64,000 bases of DNA from Thermoplasmatales archaeon BRNA1 (lineage in GTDB: Archaea > Thermoplasmatota > Thermoplasmata > Methanomassiliicoccales > Methanomethylophilaceae). Location: positions 620,001-684,000 of the forward strand of contig CP002916.1 of NCBI GenBank assembly GCA_000350305.1. Reading direction: 5' to 3'. Below the pieces are notes generated by a model. The model saw only the letters and a list, made by a program, of their open reading frames with translations, was not told the DNA's origin and searched no databases. This document shows positions 18,987 to 28,629 of the stretch, piece by piece (position 1 is the first letter of the stretch; each line of letters begins with the position of its first letter). The translations under genes were made by a program, and so were the position numbers.

Positions 18987-20195
18987 TCATCCGAGGCGCT
19001 TGACCATGAACTTCTCGAGGAGGCCATAGGCTTCCTCGAGGACGTCCATCGGGGGCAGGAGGATGCTCCTGAAGTGGCTCTGGCCGAACTCCTGGCAGAA
19101 GCCCGATCCCTGGACCATGACCACGCCGGTGGTGTCGAGGAGATCCAGTACGAACTCCTTGTCGTTCTTCCATACCTTCCCGAGATCGACCTTGGGGAAC
19201 GCGTACAGCGCGCCGTGGGGCTTGTTGGAGCTCAGGCCGGGAATCTCGTTGAACCTCTTGTAGGTGTACTCCGCCCTCTCCTTGAGCTTCCTGTTCATCT
19301 CGACGATGTAGTCCTGGGGACCCTGCAGTGAGACCCTCGCGGCCTCCTGGCAGGGGACGTTGGCGCAGATCCTCGCGCGGAACTGCCTCATCATGCCCTC
19401 ACGGATCTCGTCCATCAGACCGTTCCTGTCCATGAAGTAGCAGTAGCCCTGCCTCCATCCGGGCATGAGGTTGACCTTGGAGAATCCGTTGAGGATAACG
19501 CGGGGGATGTCGTCGGGGAGCCTGGACATCGAGAAGAACTTCCCGTCGAAGACGATCTTGTCGTAGATCTCGTCGGAGATCACGGGGATGTCGTACTCCG
19601 CCGCGATGTCGCCGATGGCCCTGAGGTCCTTCTCGGTGTAAACTGCGCCGGTGGGGTTGTTGGGGTTGATGACGACGATGGCCTTTGTCCTGTTGGTGAT
19701 CCTGTCGCGGATCATGTCCACGTCGGGGGCCCAGTCCTCCTCCTCGATCATCCTGTAGGGGACGCACTTCCCCTCGTAGAAGTTGATGTACTGCTCGTAG
19801 TTGGGGTATCCGGGTCCGGGCACGAGGACCTCGTCGCCGGGCTCGATCATGGCGCCCATCATGAAGTTGATGCACTCGCTTACCCCTGCGGTCACGTAGA
19901 CGTCCTTGGTGTCGATGCGGATCCCGTTCTTCTCGAACTCCCTGTCCACGATGGACTCCCTTAGGTCGAGGTTGCCCTGGGAGTCTCCGTAGCCGTTGTC
20001 GGTGTTGTCGACGGCCTGCCTCAGGGTCTCCTTGAAGTACTCCGGGGTCTCGAAATCCCACTTGTTGGGGTCCCCGATGTTGAAGTTGTACATCTTCATG
20101 CCACGCGCGGCGGCTGCTGCGGCGGGAACGGTGATCTCACGGATCGCGTAGTTCATACCCATCGAGCGCCTAGATGCCTTGATCTTCTTCTGCAT
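18987..20195 (-). CDS. Class I/II (fold-type I) aminotransferase
   Basis: About 402 residues from ATG 20195 (a GTG at 20204 is in frame). The PLP-lysine motif is 'GFSKVNLMPGWRQGY' near residue 245. 'NPNNPTGAVY' and 'SDEIYDKIVFDG' are the cofactor-binding blocks, and 'YNFNIGDPNKWDFETPEYF' is the N-terminal lid. It resembles archaeal alanine/aspartate-type transaminases (AlaA/AspC group). Substrate is not certain. Stand-alone gene, divergent from the PAPS-reductase-like gene with two inverted repeats between them. Confidence 0.9.
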   Translation of the reverse strand: MQKKIKASRRSMGMNYAIREITVPAAAAAARGMKMYNFNIGDPNKWDFETPEYFKETLRQAVDNTDNGYGDSQGNLDLRESIVDREFEKNGIRIDTKDVYVTAGVSECINFMMGAMIEPGDEVLVPGPGYPNYEQYINFYEGKCVPYRMIEEEDWAPDVDMIRDRITNRTKAIVVINPNNPTGAVYTEKDLRAIGDIAAEYDIPVISDEIYDKIVFDGKFFSMSRLPDDIPRVILNGFSKVNLMPGWRQGYCYFMDRNGLMDEIREGMMRQFRARICANVPCQEAARVSLQGPQDYIVEMNRKLKERAEYTYKRFNEIPGLSSNKPHGALYAFPKVDLGKVWKNDKEFVLDLLDTTGVVMVQGSGFCQEFGQSHFRSILLPPMDVLEEAYGLLEKFMVKRLG

Positions 20196-20240
20196 GGCAG
20201 TCACTTCTTATCCCGAAAACAAGTCCCACATTATAATAGG

Positions 20241-20285
20241 TGTCGCAGGAACCGCGACAACCTTTAATCCAACCAATCGGATTGG
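20241..20285. promoter_or_regulatory. Two inverted repeats in a divergent promoter region
   Basis: TGTCGC-(7)-GCGACA (20241-20259) and CCAATC-G-GATTGG (20273-20285) flank a TTTAAT box (about 20262) between the aminotransferase and PAPS-reductase-like genes. The second lies between that box and the start codon at 20295. They could be operators for sulfur or amino-acid control. The factor is unknown. Confidence 0.4.
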
Positions 20286-20294
20286 CGAGGCATC

Positions 20295-22250
20295 ATGGCA
20301 GTGACCAAACTGGGAAAGAACCACCTGAGATGGTGCTCCGCTTGCAACCTCCCCGTCATGGAGAAGAAGGAGTGCCCCGTGTGCGGAGGGGAGACCTTCG
20401 AGACCCCCCTCACGCCCCCGGCGGATTCCCGCCCGGCGTTCGACTTCGACATCGCGAAGATCAGGGACATGGCGGACAGGACCTTCGGCCCCGGATGCGG
20501 TCTGGCACTTATACCGGAAGGTCACATCGCCATCATGAACAAGTGCCCTTCCGTCGACAGGATGGAGGAGGTCTTCTGCGACGGCGCGGTCGTCACCACG
20601 ATGAGGTTCGACATGGGTGCGGGATGGAGGTTCATCATCCGCACCCAGGGTGCGTTCAGGATCAGGGACGCCATGTCCAGAGGGAGGGTGTTCCTGGACC
20701 CCTCCGCCGTGAAGTTCGTCCAGGAGAACAAGAACCTGATGGCCCCTGGGGTGGTGGATGCCGACGAGAGCATCCGGCCGGACGATGAGGTCATCATGAT
20801 GCTGGCGGATCACACCGTCATCGGTACCGGGACCGCGAAGATGTCCGGGAAGGAGATGAAGGAGTCCGACCACGGGATGGCCGTCAAGACCAGGTGGCAT
20901 AAGCCCGAGGAGCAGATCTCCAGCGACATCGCCCACACCTGGGACGATGTGGTGGAGGCCAACAAGGCCGTCATCGAGGCACGCAGGGACGAGGCCGTCG
21001 GGTTCGTGAAGAACACCGTCGCCAAGTACGACCTGCCCGCGGTCGTCTCGTTCTCCGGAGGCAAGGATTCCCTCGCAACCATGCTCGTGACCATGGACGC
21101 CGGACTGAACCTGCGCCCCATGTTCCTCAACACCGGACTGGAGCTCGACGAGACCGTCCAATACGTTCACGATTTCGCGAAAAGGCACGATCTGGCACTT
21201 CTCGAGGAGGACGCCCCCAACGACGCTTTCTTCGGCAATCTGGTGTACTTCGGTCCGCCCGCGAAGGACTACAGGTGGTGCTGCAAGACCAACAAGCTCG
21301 GCCCCACCGTGCATATGATCTCCTCGAACTTCCCCGACGGGGTCCTCTCCTTCATCGGCCAGAGGAAGTACGAGAGCGAGGCCAGGAACGCCAAGCCCAG
21401 GATCTGGCAGAACCCCTGGACCCCGGGTCAGATCGGGGCGTCCCCCATCCAGAACTGGTCTGCCATGCACGTCTGGCTGTACATCTTCTACAAGAAGGAG
21501 CCCTACAACGTCTGGTACGCCAGGGGTCTGGACAGGATCGGGTGCTTCATGTGCCCCGCGTCCGACATGGCCGACCTGGACACCGTCTCCCACGCCTCCG
21601 CGAGGTATCCCAAGTGGGACGAGTACCTCACAAAGTACATGCAGGACCACGGCCTACCCTCCGAGTGGAAGGACTACGGGCTTTGGAGGTGGAAGACCGT
21701 CCCCAAGTCCGCCAAGGACGAGATCCTCAGAGTCACCGGTAAGGAGGTGCCCCCGATGAAGATGACCAACAAGGACGAGAGCGACGACGGACCCGTCGCC
21801 ATCAGAGTGCAGGACGGATACTCCCCGTGTACCATGGGATACAGCCTCGAGGCCGCCCTCAGCAGACCCATCGACCTGAAGAAACTGGAGCCCTTCACCC
21901 ACGCCCTCGGATGGGTGATCAAGCTCGATGAGGAGAACGACGCCCTGTACGCCAACTACGTCACGTTCTACGGCGCCGGCTCCATCACGGTCAAGGCCTA
22001 CACCGAGAGGGACGCCCAGCGCCAGATGGGGGAGGCCTCCCAGCTGATCGCCAGGGCCTTCAACTGCGTCGGATGCGGACTCTGCGCAGCCAGATGCCAG
22101 AAGGACGGCGGCAAGTGCATGTACATGGAGGACGGCAAGGTGAAGATCAACGGCGACGACTGCATATTCTGCAGGAAGTGCTACGGACCCTGCCCCGCGG
22201 TGGACTTCGCACCCATGAACAAGGGGGAGCAGAAGGAATTCGAGCAGTGA
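20295..22250 (+). CDS. PAPS-reductase-family protein fused to zinc ribbon, PUA and ferredoxin domains
   Basis: 651 residues in four parts. There is an N-terminal zinc ribbon ('WCSACNLPVMEKKECPVCGG', C-x2-C...C-x2-C) and a PUA domain (about 130-200, 'VFLDPSAVKFVQENKNL'...'VIGTGTAKMSG'). The PP-loop PAPS-reductase domain has 'SFSGGKDSLATM' at about 251 and later 'RIGCFMCPASDM'. A C-terminal 2[4Fe-4S] ferredoxin has 'CVGCGLCAARC' near 591 and 'CIFCRKCYGPCPA' near 623. A PUA domain points to RNA binding, so an RNA sulfur-transfer role is as possible as sulfonucleotide reduction. The cysE and cysS genes follow, which supports a sulfur/cysteine context. Confidence 0.85.
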   Translation: MAVTKLGKNHLRWCSACNLPVMEKKECPVCGGETFETPLTPPADSRPAFDFDIAKIRDMADRTFGPGCGLALIPEGHIAIMNKCPSVDRMEEVFCDGAVVTTMRFDMGAGWRFIIRTQGAFRIRDAMSRGRVFLDPSAVKFVQENKNLMAPGVVDADESIRPDDEVIMMLADHTVIGTGTAKMSGKEMKESDHGMAVKTRWHKPEEQISSDIAHTWDDVVEANKAVIEARRDEAVGFVKNTVAKYDLPAVVSFSGGKDSLATMLVTMDAGLNLRPMFLNTGLELDETVQYVHDFAKRHDLALLEEDAPNDAFFGNLVYFGPPAKDYRWCCKTNKLGPTVHMISSNFPDGVLSFIGQRKYESEARNAKPRIWQNPWTPGQIGASPIQNWSAMHVWLYIFYKKEPYNVWYARGLDRIGCFMCPASDMADLDTVSHASARYPKWDEYLTKYMQDHGLPSEWKDYGLWRWKTVPKSAKDEILRVTGKEVPPMKMTNKDESDDGPVAIRVQDGYSPCTMGYSLEAALSRPIDLKKLEPFTHALGWVIKLDEENDALYANYVTFYGAGSITVKAYTERDAQRQMGEASQLIARAFNCVGCGLCAARCQKDGGKCMYMEDGKVKINGDDCIFCRKCYGPCPAVDFAPMNKGEQKEFEQ

Positions 22251-22316
22251 TTTTTCCCGTTCCCGCGCCCCTGCGCGACTCAACCCTTAATAATACGTTG
22301 GCGATTGGTGTAGACC

Positions 22317-22979
22317 ATGTACTACGAGCCCGGCGACCTTCAAGCGGTGATGGAGCGCGACCCAGCCGTCATCGACGAGAACGATGCCATCAACTACCAC
22401 ACCGGATTCCGCGCGGTCTGCATGTACCGCGAGAGCCACAAGCTGTGGGTGGAAGGCAAGAAGGAGCAGGCCCGCAAGATCAACTACGATGCCCACACCC
22501 TCACCGGCTGCGACATCCACCCCGGTGCCCAGATCGGCGAGAGGTTCTTCATCGACCACGCCACCGGAGTGGTGATCGGCGAGACCGCCATCATCGGCGA
22601 CGACGTCACCCTCTACCAGGGAGTCACCCTCGGCGGAGTGTCCACCAAGAGGGAGAAGAGGCACCCCACCGTCGGAAACAGGGTCGTCTTCGGCGCGGGC
22701 GCCATCGTTCTGGGCAACATCACCATCGGAGACGACGTCCGCATCGGAGCGGGATCCGTCGTCGTCAAGGACGTGCCTCCGGACTGCACCGTCGTCGGTG
22801 TCCCCGGGCGCATCGTCGCCTGCGGGGGAGTCAAGGTCGACATGACCAACGCCCTCGACCACAACCGCCTTCCCGACGTCATCGCCGACAAGATCGACAG
22901 CATGCAGAAGCAGATCGACGAGCTCCAGACCGAAGTGAGGGAGCTGAGGGAAGAGAACCGCCGCCTCAGGAAGGAGTGA
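22317..22979 (+). CDS. cysE: Serine O-acetyltransferase
   Basis: 220 residues. The left-handed beta-helix of hexapeptide repeats is visible from '[20 protein letters not shown]' through '[20 protein letters not shown]' and '[20 protein letters not shown]', with the catalytic His/Asp positions of CysE. It activates serine as O-acetylserine for sulfhydrylation. The short N-terminus matches the EpsC/CysE short form. The last ~35 residues are a heptad-like coiled coil ('[20 protein letters not shown]'). It ends 6 nt before cysS and is probably cotranscribed with it. Confidence 0.93.
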   Translation: MYYEPGDLQAVMERDPAVIDENDAINYHTGFRAVCMYRESHKLWVEGKKEQARKINYDAHTLTGCDIHPGAQIGERFFIDHATGVVIGETAIIGDDVTLYQGVTLGGVSTKREKRHPTVGNRVVFGAGAIVLGNITIGDDVRIGAGSVVVKDVPPDCTVVGVPGRIVACGGVKVDMTNALDHNRLPDVIADKIDSMQKQIDELQTEVRELREENRRLRKE

Positions 22980-22985
22980 GACCGA

Positions 22986-24410
22986 ATGACGCTGAAGATA
23001 CAGAACACCCTGACCAACAAGAAAGAGGAATTCGTCCCCATCGAGAAGGGGAAGGTCAAGATGTACGTCTGCGGCGTCACCGTCTACGACGACATCCACA
23101 TGGGCCACGCCAGGAGCATCATAGTGTTCGACGTGGTCAGCAGGTACCTGAGATACCTGGGCTACGACGTCACCTTCGTCACCAACTTCACCGATGTCGA
23201 CGACAAGATCATCAACCGTGCGAACGAGCGCGGGATCGAGGCTCTGGCACTCTCCAAGGAATACATCGAGAAGTACTTCCGCGACATCGAGTCCCTCGGC
23301 GTCAGGAGGGCCGACATCTACCCCCAGGCGAGCACCTCCATGCCGTACATCATCGACATGGTGAGGGACATCATCGACAAGGGATACGGATACGCCACCA
23401 AGGACGGTTCCGTGTACTTCCGCGTCAGGAAGATCCCCGACTACGGACAGCTCTCCAACAGGACCCTCGACGAGATGAGGTCCTCGGGACGCGTGGACCT
23501 GGACCCCGACAAGGAGGACCCCATGGACTTCGCCGTCTGGAAGGGAGTGAAACCGGGAGAGGTCTCCTGGGAGTCCCCCTGGGGAGAGGGCAGGCCGGGA
23601 TGGCATATCGAGTGCTCCGCCATGATCCGCCACTACCTCGGCGACGTCATAGACATCCACGGGGGCGGGAACGACCTGATTTTCCCGCACCACGAGAACG
23701 AGATCCTCCAGACCGAGGCCGTCACCGGCACCCACCTCGCCAACTACTGGATGCACAACGGCATGCTGGAGACCAAGGGCGCGGACGGGAAGGCCGTCAA
23801 GATGTCCAAGTCCCTGAAGAACTTCTTCAAGGTCGAGGACGTGGCCAAGAAGTTCGACAAGTACACCATCCGCTTCTACTACCTCAACACCCACTACCGC
23901 AGTCCCCTCACCTACGGGGAGGAGAACATGCTCGAGGCCCAGGCCGCCCTGAGGAGGCTGTGGAACAACTACCGCGACCTCCAGGCCGCGGCCAGGGACG
24001 GGGCGTCCGGGTCCGCCGACTGCATCTCCCGGGACATCGAGGAGGCCCGCAGGGGATTCAGGGAGTCCATGGACGACGACTTCAACACCCGCGCAGCCAT
24101 CGAGGCCCTGTTCGCCTTCGCTCGCACGACCAACAGGATGATGGGCGAGAAGACCCTCACCAAGGAGGGCGCCCAGGCCGCCATAGCCTTCATGGACGAG
24201 ATCAACGACGTCCTCGGAATCCTCCCGGAGAACGAGGGTTCCTCCGACGACGGTTCCTTCAACGAGGTAATGCAGATCCTCATCGACCTCCGCAAGGAGC
24301 TCCGCACCAAGAAGCAGTACGAGCTCGCGGACATGATCCGCGACCGTCTGAAGGATGCGGGATACGTGATCGAGGATTCATCCGAAGGCGCCAAGTGGAA
24401 GAAGATCTGA
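22986..24410 (+). CDS. cysS: Cysteinyl-tRNA synthetase
   Basis: 474 residues, class I. The zinc Cys is in '[19 protein letters not shown]', where HMGH is the HIGH motif. KMSKS is exact in '[10 protein letters not shown]' near residue 272. The '[14 protein letters not shown]' zinc/active-site block and the C-terminal helical domain are complete. Pairing with cysE couples cysteine supply to its use. A direct CysS route implies that this organism need not rely on SepRS/SepCysS. Confidence 0.95.
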   Translation: MTLKIQNTLTNKKEEFVPIEKGKVKMYVCGVTVYDDIHMGHARSIIVFDVVSRYLRYLGYDVTFVTNFTDVDDKIINRANERGIEALALSKEYIEKYFRDIESLGVRRADIYPQASTSMPYIIDMVRDIIDKGYGYATKDGSVYFRVRKIPDYGQLSNRTLDEMRSSGRVDLDPDKEDPMDFAVWKGVKPGEVSWESPWGEGRPGWHIECSAMIRHYLGDVIDIHGGGNDLIFPHHENEILQTEAVTGTHLANYWMHNGMLETKGADGKAVKMSKSLKNFFKVEDVAKKFDKYTIRFYYLNTHYRSPLTYGEENMLEAQAALRRLWNNYRDLQAAARDGASGSADCISRDIEEARRGFRESMDDDFNTRAAIEALFAFARTTNRMMGEKTLTKEGAQAAIAFMDEINDVLGILPENEGSSDDGSFNEVMQILIDLRKELRTKKQYELADMIRDRLKDAGYVIEDSSEGAKWKKI

Positions 24411-24415
24411 AACTC

Positions 24416-24444
24416 AATGAGGGGGAGACCCCTCATTTCTTTTC
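24416..24444. terminator. Bidirectional terminator between cysS and ttcA-like gene
   Basis: AATGAGGGG-GAGA-CCCCTCATT (24416-24437) is a perfect 9-bp stem with a GAGA loop followed by TTCTTTTC. It lies between convergent genes and includes the stop codon of the minus-strand gene (24433-24435). Confidence 0.7.
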
Positions 24445-25359
24445 GTTAATGCGTTTGATCAGGGTCTCCTCGTACTCGCATGCCTTGCAGCGCCTGCCGT
24501 TACAGGGTTCGCCGCAGGCGCAGAACCTCGCCTCGGATTCCCCCAGGTCCGCCCTCACGAGGGGGCGCACCCTGTCGTACGAGGACAGGATGCTGTACTT
24601 GGAACCGGGGGACCTGTCCTCCAGGCCGTCCACGAGGTCGCGGTACTCGTTCCTGAGGGCGGCCTCCCAGTAGGGGCATTCGCCGTCCCAGTGCGGGATG
24701 TCCCTGACGATGGAATAAAGGAGGGATTCCTTCTCGGGGATCATTCTCAGAGGGTAGAACCTGGGGACCATCCCGGGGCGGACGTTGGTGTGTGGGCCGA
24801 GCCTCGCCATACGGTCGACATCCCCCCTCACGAAGTTCATCATCACGGACTGTGCCAGATCGTCAAGGTTATGTCCCGTCGCGAGGTATTTCGCACCCAC
24901 CTTCCTCGCCTCGTCGTTCATGAGTTTCCTCCTGAACACCCCGCAGTAGGTGCACGGGGAACTGTCCCCGCTGACGGGTGCGATGGAATCCATGGTGAGC
25001 CCGCCGAGTTCGCTGAAAGACCTCTGGCGGTACTCGATGCCGTGGTCTGAGCAGAACTTCCTGACGATGTCCAGGGACGGCGGGCGGTAGCCCTCGATCC
25101 CCTCGTCGATGGCGATGCACACGAGCCTGATCCCGTTCTTGGTGTTGAAAAGGGAGTTGAGGATGGAGAGGACGACCATGCTGTCCTTCCCTCCGGAGAC
25201 GGCCACTCCGACGACGTCCCCCCTGCGGAGGTCCACCTCCTTCCTGATTTCCTTCTTCACCCTGCGCTCCACGTACTCCGCGAAATGGTTCCCGCAGAGA
25301 TGCGAGCCGTTGTACCTGAGGAAGGTGACGGCATCCGACGGGCACAGGTCGCACTTCAT
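24433..25359 (-). CDS. tRNA 2-thiolation enzyme, TtuA/NcsA/CTU1 family
   Basis: 308 residues from ATG 25359, overlapping the cdc6 stop by 4 nt (ATGA). An N-terminal zinc knuckle ('CDLC'...'CGNHF') precedes the PP-loop 'VAVSGGKDSMVVLSIL'. The catalytic 'PCTYCGVFRRKLM' and 'ATGHNLDDLAQ' blocks and a C-terminal zinc cluster ('CACGEPCNGRRCKACE') complete the TtuA-type layout. Members adenylate and thiolate uridine in tRNA (U34 or U54), using an Fe-S cluster held by the central cysteines. It is cotranscribed with cdc6. Confidence 0.9.
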   Translation of the reverse strand: MKCDLCPSDAVTFLRYNGSHLCGNHFAEYVERRVKKEIRKEVDLRRGDVVGVAVSGGKDSMVVLSILNSLFNTKNGIRLVCIAIDEGIEGYRPPSLDIVRKFCSDHGIEYRQRSFSELGGLTMDSIAPVSGDSSPCTYCGVFRRKLMNDEARKVGAKYLATGHNLDDLAQSVMMNFVRGDVDRMARLGPHTNVRPGMVPRFYPLRMIPEKESLLYSIVRDIPHWDGECPYWEAALRNEYRDLVDGLEDRSPGSKYSILSSYDRVRPLVRADLGESEARFCACGEPCNGRRCKACEYEETLIKRINEKK

Positions 25360-26543
25360 ACGCTCATGTCCTCGCGGCGAAGGCGTGACTCGATCATGCC
25401 TTCGAGGTTCTCGGCCAGGTCCCTCGGGGGGATGCCGGTGATCGTGATGTATGTGGCCCTCCCTCCGGCGGGCTCGGGCCTGAGCTCGGTCTTGATGAGG
25501 CTCCTGGCCTCCAGGTCCTTGACGTAGGTGTAGTACTGGGTGTACTTCTTGGCAGGCACCCCGAACTCCTCGCATGCGGCGGCGTAGGTGCCCTGGGCAT
25601 GGAGGGTGGTGACCTCGGGGTTCTTGAAGAGGGAACGTGCGATTGAGAGAAGGACGAGCAGGCGGTTGAGGTCAAGGGACTCCAGTTTGGATTCCGATAC
25701 GTCGGAGTAGACGGATGCCCCCGCGGTGCGGATATGGTCCAGATCGATGTATCTGGCACCTTTGGTCTCTGCGAGGTTCGCCGCCTTCTCGAGGATCTCC
25801 ATGGCGAGCCTGGCATCGCCGTAGGGGGCGGAGATCTTGGCGATCATCCCTATGCCGTCGTCTGTGATGGAACCGGGGCCCAGGGCAAGGTCCGCACGCA
25901 GTTTGACGATGTCTCTGAGCTGGTCCTCGTTGTACTTGTCGAACTTAACCGTCCCGGACCTTCCGAAGGAGGACTGGGAGGCCTGGTCCAGGGCGAGTGC
26001 CTGGAGGGAGTACTGGGAGATGAGTATGAGGGACACGGGGATGCCGGCCGTGGCGTCCTCGGAGAACCTGGTGAGCTGGTAGACAACGTTCTTGGCGGAC
26101 GACCTGAGGATGACGTCCGCCTCGTCGAGGATGATGACCACCGGGGTCTTCTCCGAGTTGATGTGCTGCTTGAGGGAGGAGATCATCTGGTCCACGGAGA
26201 ATCCCCTGTCCGAGAACAGCCTGTCGTAGTGCCTCACAAGCTCCAGCATCACGCCGTACTCGCTGTTCTTCAGGCGGCAGTTCACGTAGATGATATCAAG
26301 GGATTTCCCCGAAACAGAGAACTCCCCGCGCATGTCCGAGCAGAACTTCCTGACGGTGACCGTCTTACCCGTCCCCACGCTCCCGGTCACGTATGCCGTG
26401 CACGGGACGTTGTTGAAGAAGAGGGGCCTGAACGCGTTCTCGAGCTCCGTCATCTGGGCGTCCCTGCAGACGAGCTTGTCGGGGATGTACTCGAAGGCGA
26501 GCTTCTTCCCGTCCCTGATGATCGCGGAGCTTCTCTCGAACAT
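25356..26543 (-). CDS. cdc6: Orc1/Cdc6-family replication initiator
   Basis: 395 residues. AAA+ core: Walker A 'VTGSVGTGKTVTVRKF', Walker B 'VVIILDEADVIL', sensor 1 'SLILISQYS' and sensor 2 'YGDARLAMEILEKAANLAE'. A C-terminal winged helix follows (about 290-395). It binds origin recognition boxes and loads MCM. It sits inside a minus-strand run NIF3-cdc6-ttcA-like, with only 4 nt between NIF3 and cdc6, and I saw no ORB-type repeats or long AT-rich region nearby, so this is probably not next to its origin. Confidence 0.93.
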   Translation of the reverse strand: MFERSSAIIRDGKKLAFEYIPDKLVCRDAQMTELENAFRPLFFNNVPCTAYVTGSVGTGKTVTVRKFCSDMRGEFSVSGKSLDIIYVNCRLKNSEYGVMLELVRHYDRLFSDRGFSVDQMISSLKQHINSEKTPVVIILDEADVILRSSAKNVVYQLTRFSEDATAGIPVSLILISQYSLQALALDQASQSSFGRSGTVKFDKYNEDQLRDIVKLRADLALGPGSITDDGIGMIAKISAPYGDARLAMEILEKAANLAETKGARYIDLDHIRTAGASVYSDVSESKLESLDLNRLLVLLSIARSLFKNPEVTTLHAQGTYAAACEEFGVPAKKYTQYYTYVKDLEARSLIKTELRPEPAGGRATYITITGIPPRDLAENLEGMIESRLRREDMSV

Positions 26544-26547
26544 GCGC

Positions 26548-27510
26548 TCAGTTCCTGCTGTGGCGGTGGAATCCGGAGAATCCGACGACCTCGATGCCCT
26601 GCTTCTCCCACTCGTCGCAGATGAGGTTGACTCCCAGGGAATCGGACGCCATGTGTCCGGAGATGATCACGTTGAGGTGGTGCTCGCGGCACTGCTTGAT
26701 GTGGGCCTCCGGGAAGTGCATACCGACGATGGTGCCCACTCCCGCTTTCGCGAGCTCGGCGTAGATGCCCTCCGGTCCGGAGGTGCCGCCGGTCATCTTT
26801 GCGATGACGCCGCCGCACCTAGCCTCCTTGTCGCCGACGATGATCTTCGGGGGGTCGTTGAGGCGGGCGTGGTGCTGGTACTCGGGTTCCTCCATGAGGA
26901 GGTCGATGACGTCCTTCAGCCTCTGGGGCTCCCTCTCCTTGATCTTGTTCTCGAGGTACTCCTGCACCATGTTGTCGGCGGCGGAGTGGACGTTGAAGAG
27001 AGGGATGTTCAGAATTTCCGCGGTCTCGGCGGAGCGGTTGAAGTTGTCTCCCATGACCCCCCTGAGGACGTCCTGCATCCTGGGCTTCATCAGGCCCTCG
27101 GCGACGTTGATCGGGACGCCGCAGTCGGCGTAGATGTCGGTCTGCATCCACATGACCTCGGGGAAGATGTTGCGGGACTTCCCCAGCGGGTGGTGCGCCA
27201 CGACCGCATCGACCCTCTGTCCCTTCTCCCTGAGCCTGTCGGCCAGAAGGAGTTCGGAGGGGGTGATGTCGATCCCCCACATGAGGCGGACGGCGTCGTT
27301 CTCCTTGGCGATGTCCTCCCCCCAGGAGAAGCGGCAGTCCTGGTAGGGGTTCCAGAGCCTCTCCCGGTCGAAGTACTGCTTCTCGTCCTCGGGGGTCTTC
27401 TCATACGCTTCCTTGGCCTTGGACAGCACCAGTTCCACCTCGTCCCTGGGGCGGGGGTCGTGCTTCATACCGGTCTCGATGGCCAGTCTGTAAGCGTCGT
27501 AGATCTTCAT
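26548..27510 (-). CDS. NIF3 (NGG1p-interacting factor 3) family protein
   Basis: 320 residues. The archaeal NIF3 pattern includes 'WGIDITPSELLLADRLREKG', 'VVAHHPLGKS' (metal-binding His pair), 'NIPLFNVHSAADNMVQEYLE' and 'GTIVGMHFPEAHIKQCREHH' with 'IISGHMASD' near the C-terminus. NIF3 proteins are dinuclear-metal, GTP-cyclohydrolase-I-fold-like proteins with poorly defined activity. First gene of the NIF3-cdc6-ttcA-like run; divergent from rfcS. Confidence 0.88.
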   Translation of the reverse strand: MKIYDAYRLAIETGMKHDPRPRDEVELVLSKAKEAYEKTPEDEKQYFDRERLWNPYQDCRFSWGEDIAKENDAVRLMWGIDITPSELLLADRLREKGQRVDAVVAHHPLGKSRNIFPEVMWMQTDIYADCGVPINVAEGLMKPRMQDVLRGVMGDNFNRSAETAEILNIPLFNVHSAADNMVQEYLENKIKEREPQRLKDVIDLLMEEPEYQHHARLNDPPKIIVGDKEARCGGVIAKMTGGTSGPEGIYAELAKAGVGTIVGMHFPEAHIKQCREHHLNVIISGHMASDSLGVNLICDEWEKQGIEVVGFSGFHRHSRN

Positions 27511-27621
27511 GCGATGGCGAAGTGCGACCGTGCTTATAACCCGTTCGCGCGCGGATGCGTGAAAACAGTCCTGTCGAACCGATACTTTATTTGCGTCTTA
27601 GACAATGACCCGTCGGTTCCC

Positions 27622-28578
27622 ATGAACGAGATTTGGACGGAGAAGTACAGGCCCAAGAAACTTGACGAGGTCATCGGACAGAAGAACGTCACCGAGAGGC
27701 TCAAGGGTTACGTCGAGGCCAGGAACATGTCCCATCTGATGTTCGCGGGTACACCCGGAACCGGGAAGACCACCTGCTCCCTCGCCCTGGCAAGGGAGAT
27801 GTACGGCGACTCCTGGAAAGGGAACTTCCTGGAGCTGAACGCGTCCGACGAGAGGGGAATCGACGTCGTCCGCGGGAGGATCAAGGATTTCGCCAAGACC
27901 GCCCCCATCGACGGGGCCGAGTTCAAGATCATCTTCCTCGACGAGGCGGATGCCCTCACCAACGACGCGCAGGGTGCGCTCAGGAGGACCATGGAGATGT
28001 ACTCCCGCACCTGCCGCTTCATCATCTCCTGCAACTACTCATCCAAGATCATCGACCCCATACAGTCCAGGTGTGCGGTGTTCAGGTTCCGCCCCCTGAA
28101 CAACGACGACATCAGGGAGTACCTGGAGAGGATCGTCGCCGCGGAGAACCTCGACATGGAGGAGGGTGCCATGGATGCCCTCGTGTACATCGCATCCGGC
28201 GACATGAGGAAGGCAGTCAACACCCTCCAGACCGCCGCATCCCTCGGAGCCTCCATCTCAGCGGACACCATCTCCAAGGTTTCCGGGACCCCAAACGAGG
28301 AGGACATCCTCGGCGTGATGACCGCCGCCCTCGACGGAAAGTTCGTGGAGGCCTCCAACCTGCTCGACAAGGTCATGATCGAGTACGGTCTGTCCGGACA
28401 GGACGTCATCAAGCAGATGCACTCGGAGATCTTCAAGCTCCCCCTGGAGACCAGGGACAAGGTCCGCCTCATCGACAAGACCGGCGAGGTGGAGTTCAGG
28501 ATCATCGAGGGAAGCAACGAGAAGATCCAGCTGGAAGCGCTCATCGCCTACCTCGTCATGGCCGGCGGAAAGGGATGA
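27622..28578 (+). CDS. rfcS: Replication factor C small subunit
   Basis: 318 residues from ATG 27622; the frame is open further upstream, but a TATA-like TACTTTATTTG near 27583 and homology fix the start. It has the 'WTEKYRPKKLDEVIGQ' N-terminus, Walker A 'GTPGTGKTTCSLALA', Walker B 'IIFLDEADALT', the arginine-finger 'QSRCAVFRF' (SRC) and a collar domain. It loads the PCNA clamp with the large subunit, which is not in this window. Confidence 0.95.
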   Translation: MNEIWTEKYRPKKLDEVIGQKNVTERLKGYVEARNMSHLMFAGTPGTGKTTCSLALAREMYGDSWKGNFLELNASDERGIDVVRGRIKDFAKTAPIDGAEFKIIFLDEADALTNDAQGALRRTMEMYSRTCRFIISCNYSSKIIDPIQSRCAVFRFRPLNNDDIREYLERIVAAENLDMEEGAMDALVYIASGDMRKAVNTLQTAASLGASISADTISKVSGTPNEEDILGVMTAALDGKFVEASNLLDKVMIEYGLSGQDVIKQMHSEIFKLPLETRDKVRLIDKTGEVEFRIIEGSNEKIQLEALIAYLVMAGGKG

Positions 28579-28583
28579 GAGCC

Positions 28584-28616
28584 CTGTGCCCCCGAAGGGC
28601 ACAGAGTGCAGTTTTT
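28584..28616 (+). terminator. Terminator of rfcS
   Basis: CTGTGCCC-CCGAA-GGGCACAG (28584-28604) is an 8-bp perfect stem, followed by GTTTTT at 28611-28616. It lies between convergent rfcS and the phenylacetate-CoA ligase-like gene. Confidence 0.7.
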
Positions 28617-28629
28617 CAAAAGTGCCAGA

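Noticed and set aside
25356-26543. Replication origin next to cdc6
   Set aside because: cdc6 is internal to a compact NIF3-cdc6-ttcA-like operon. No ORB-like repeats or long AT-rich region flank it.
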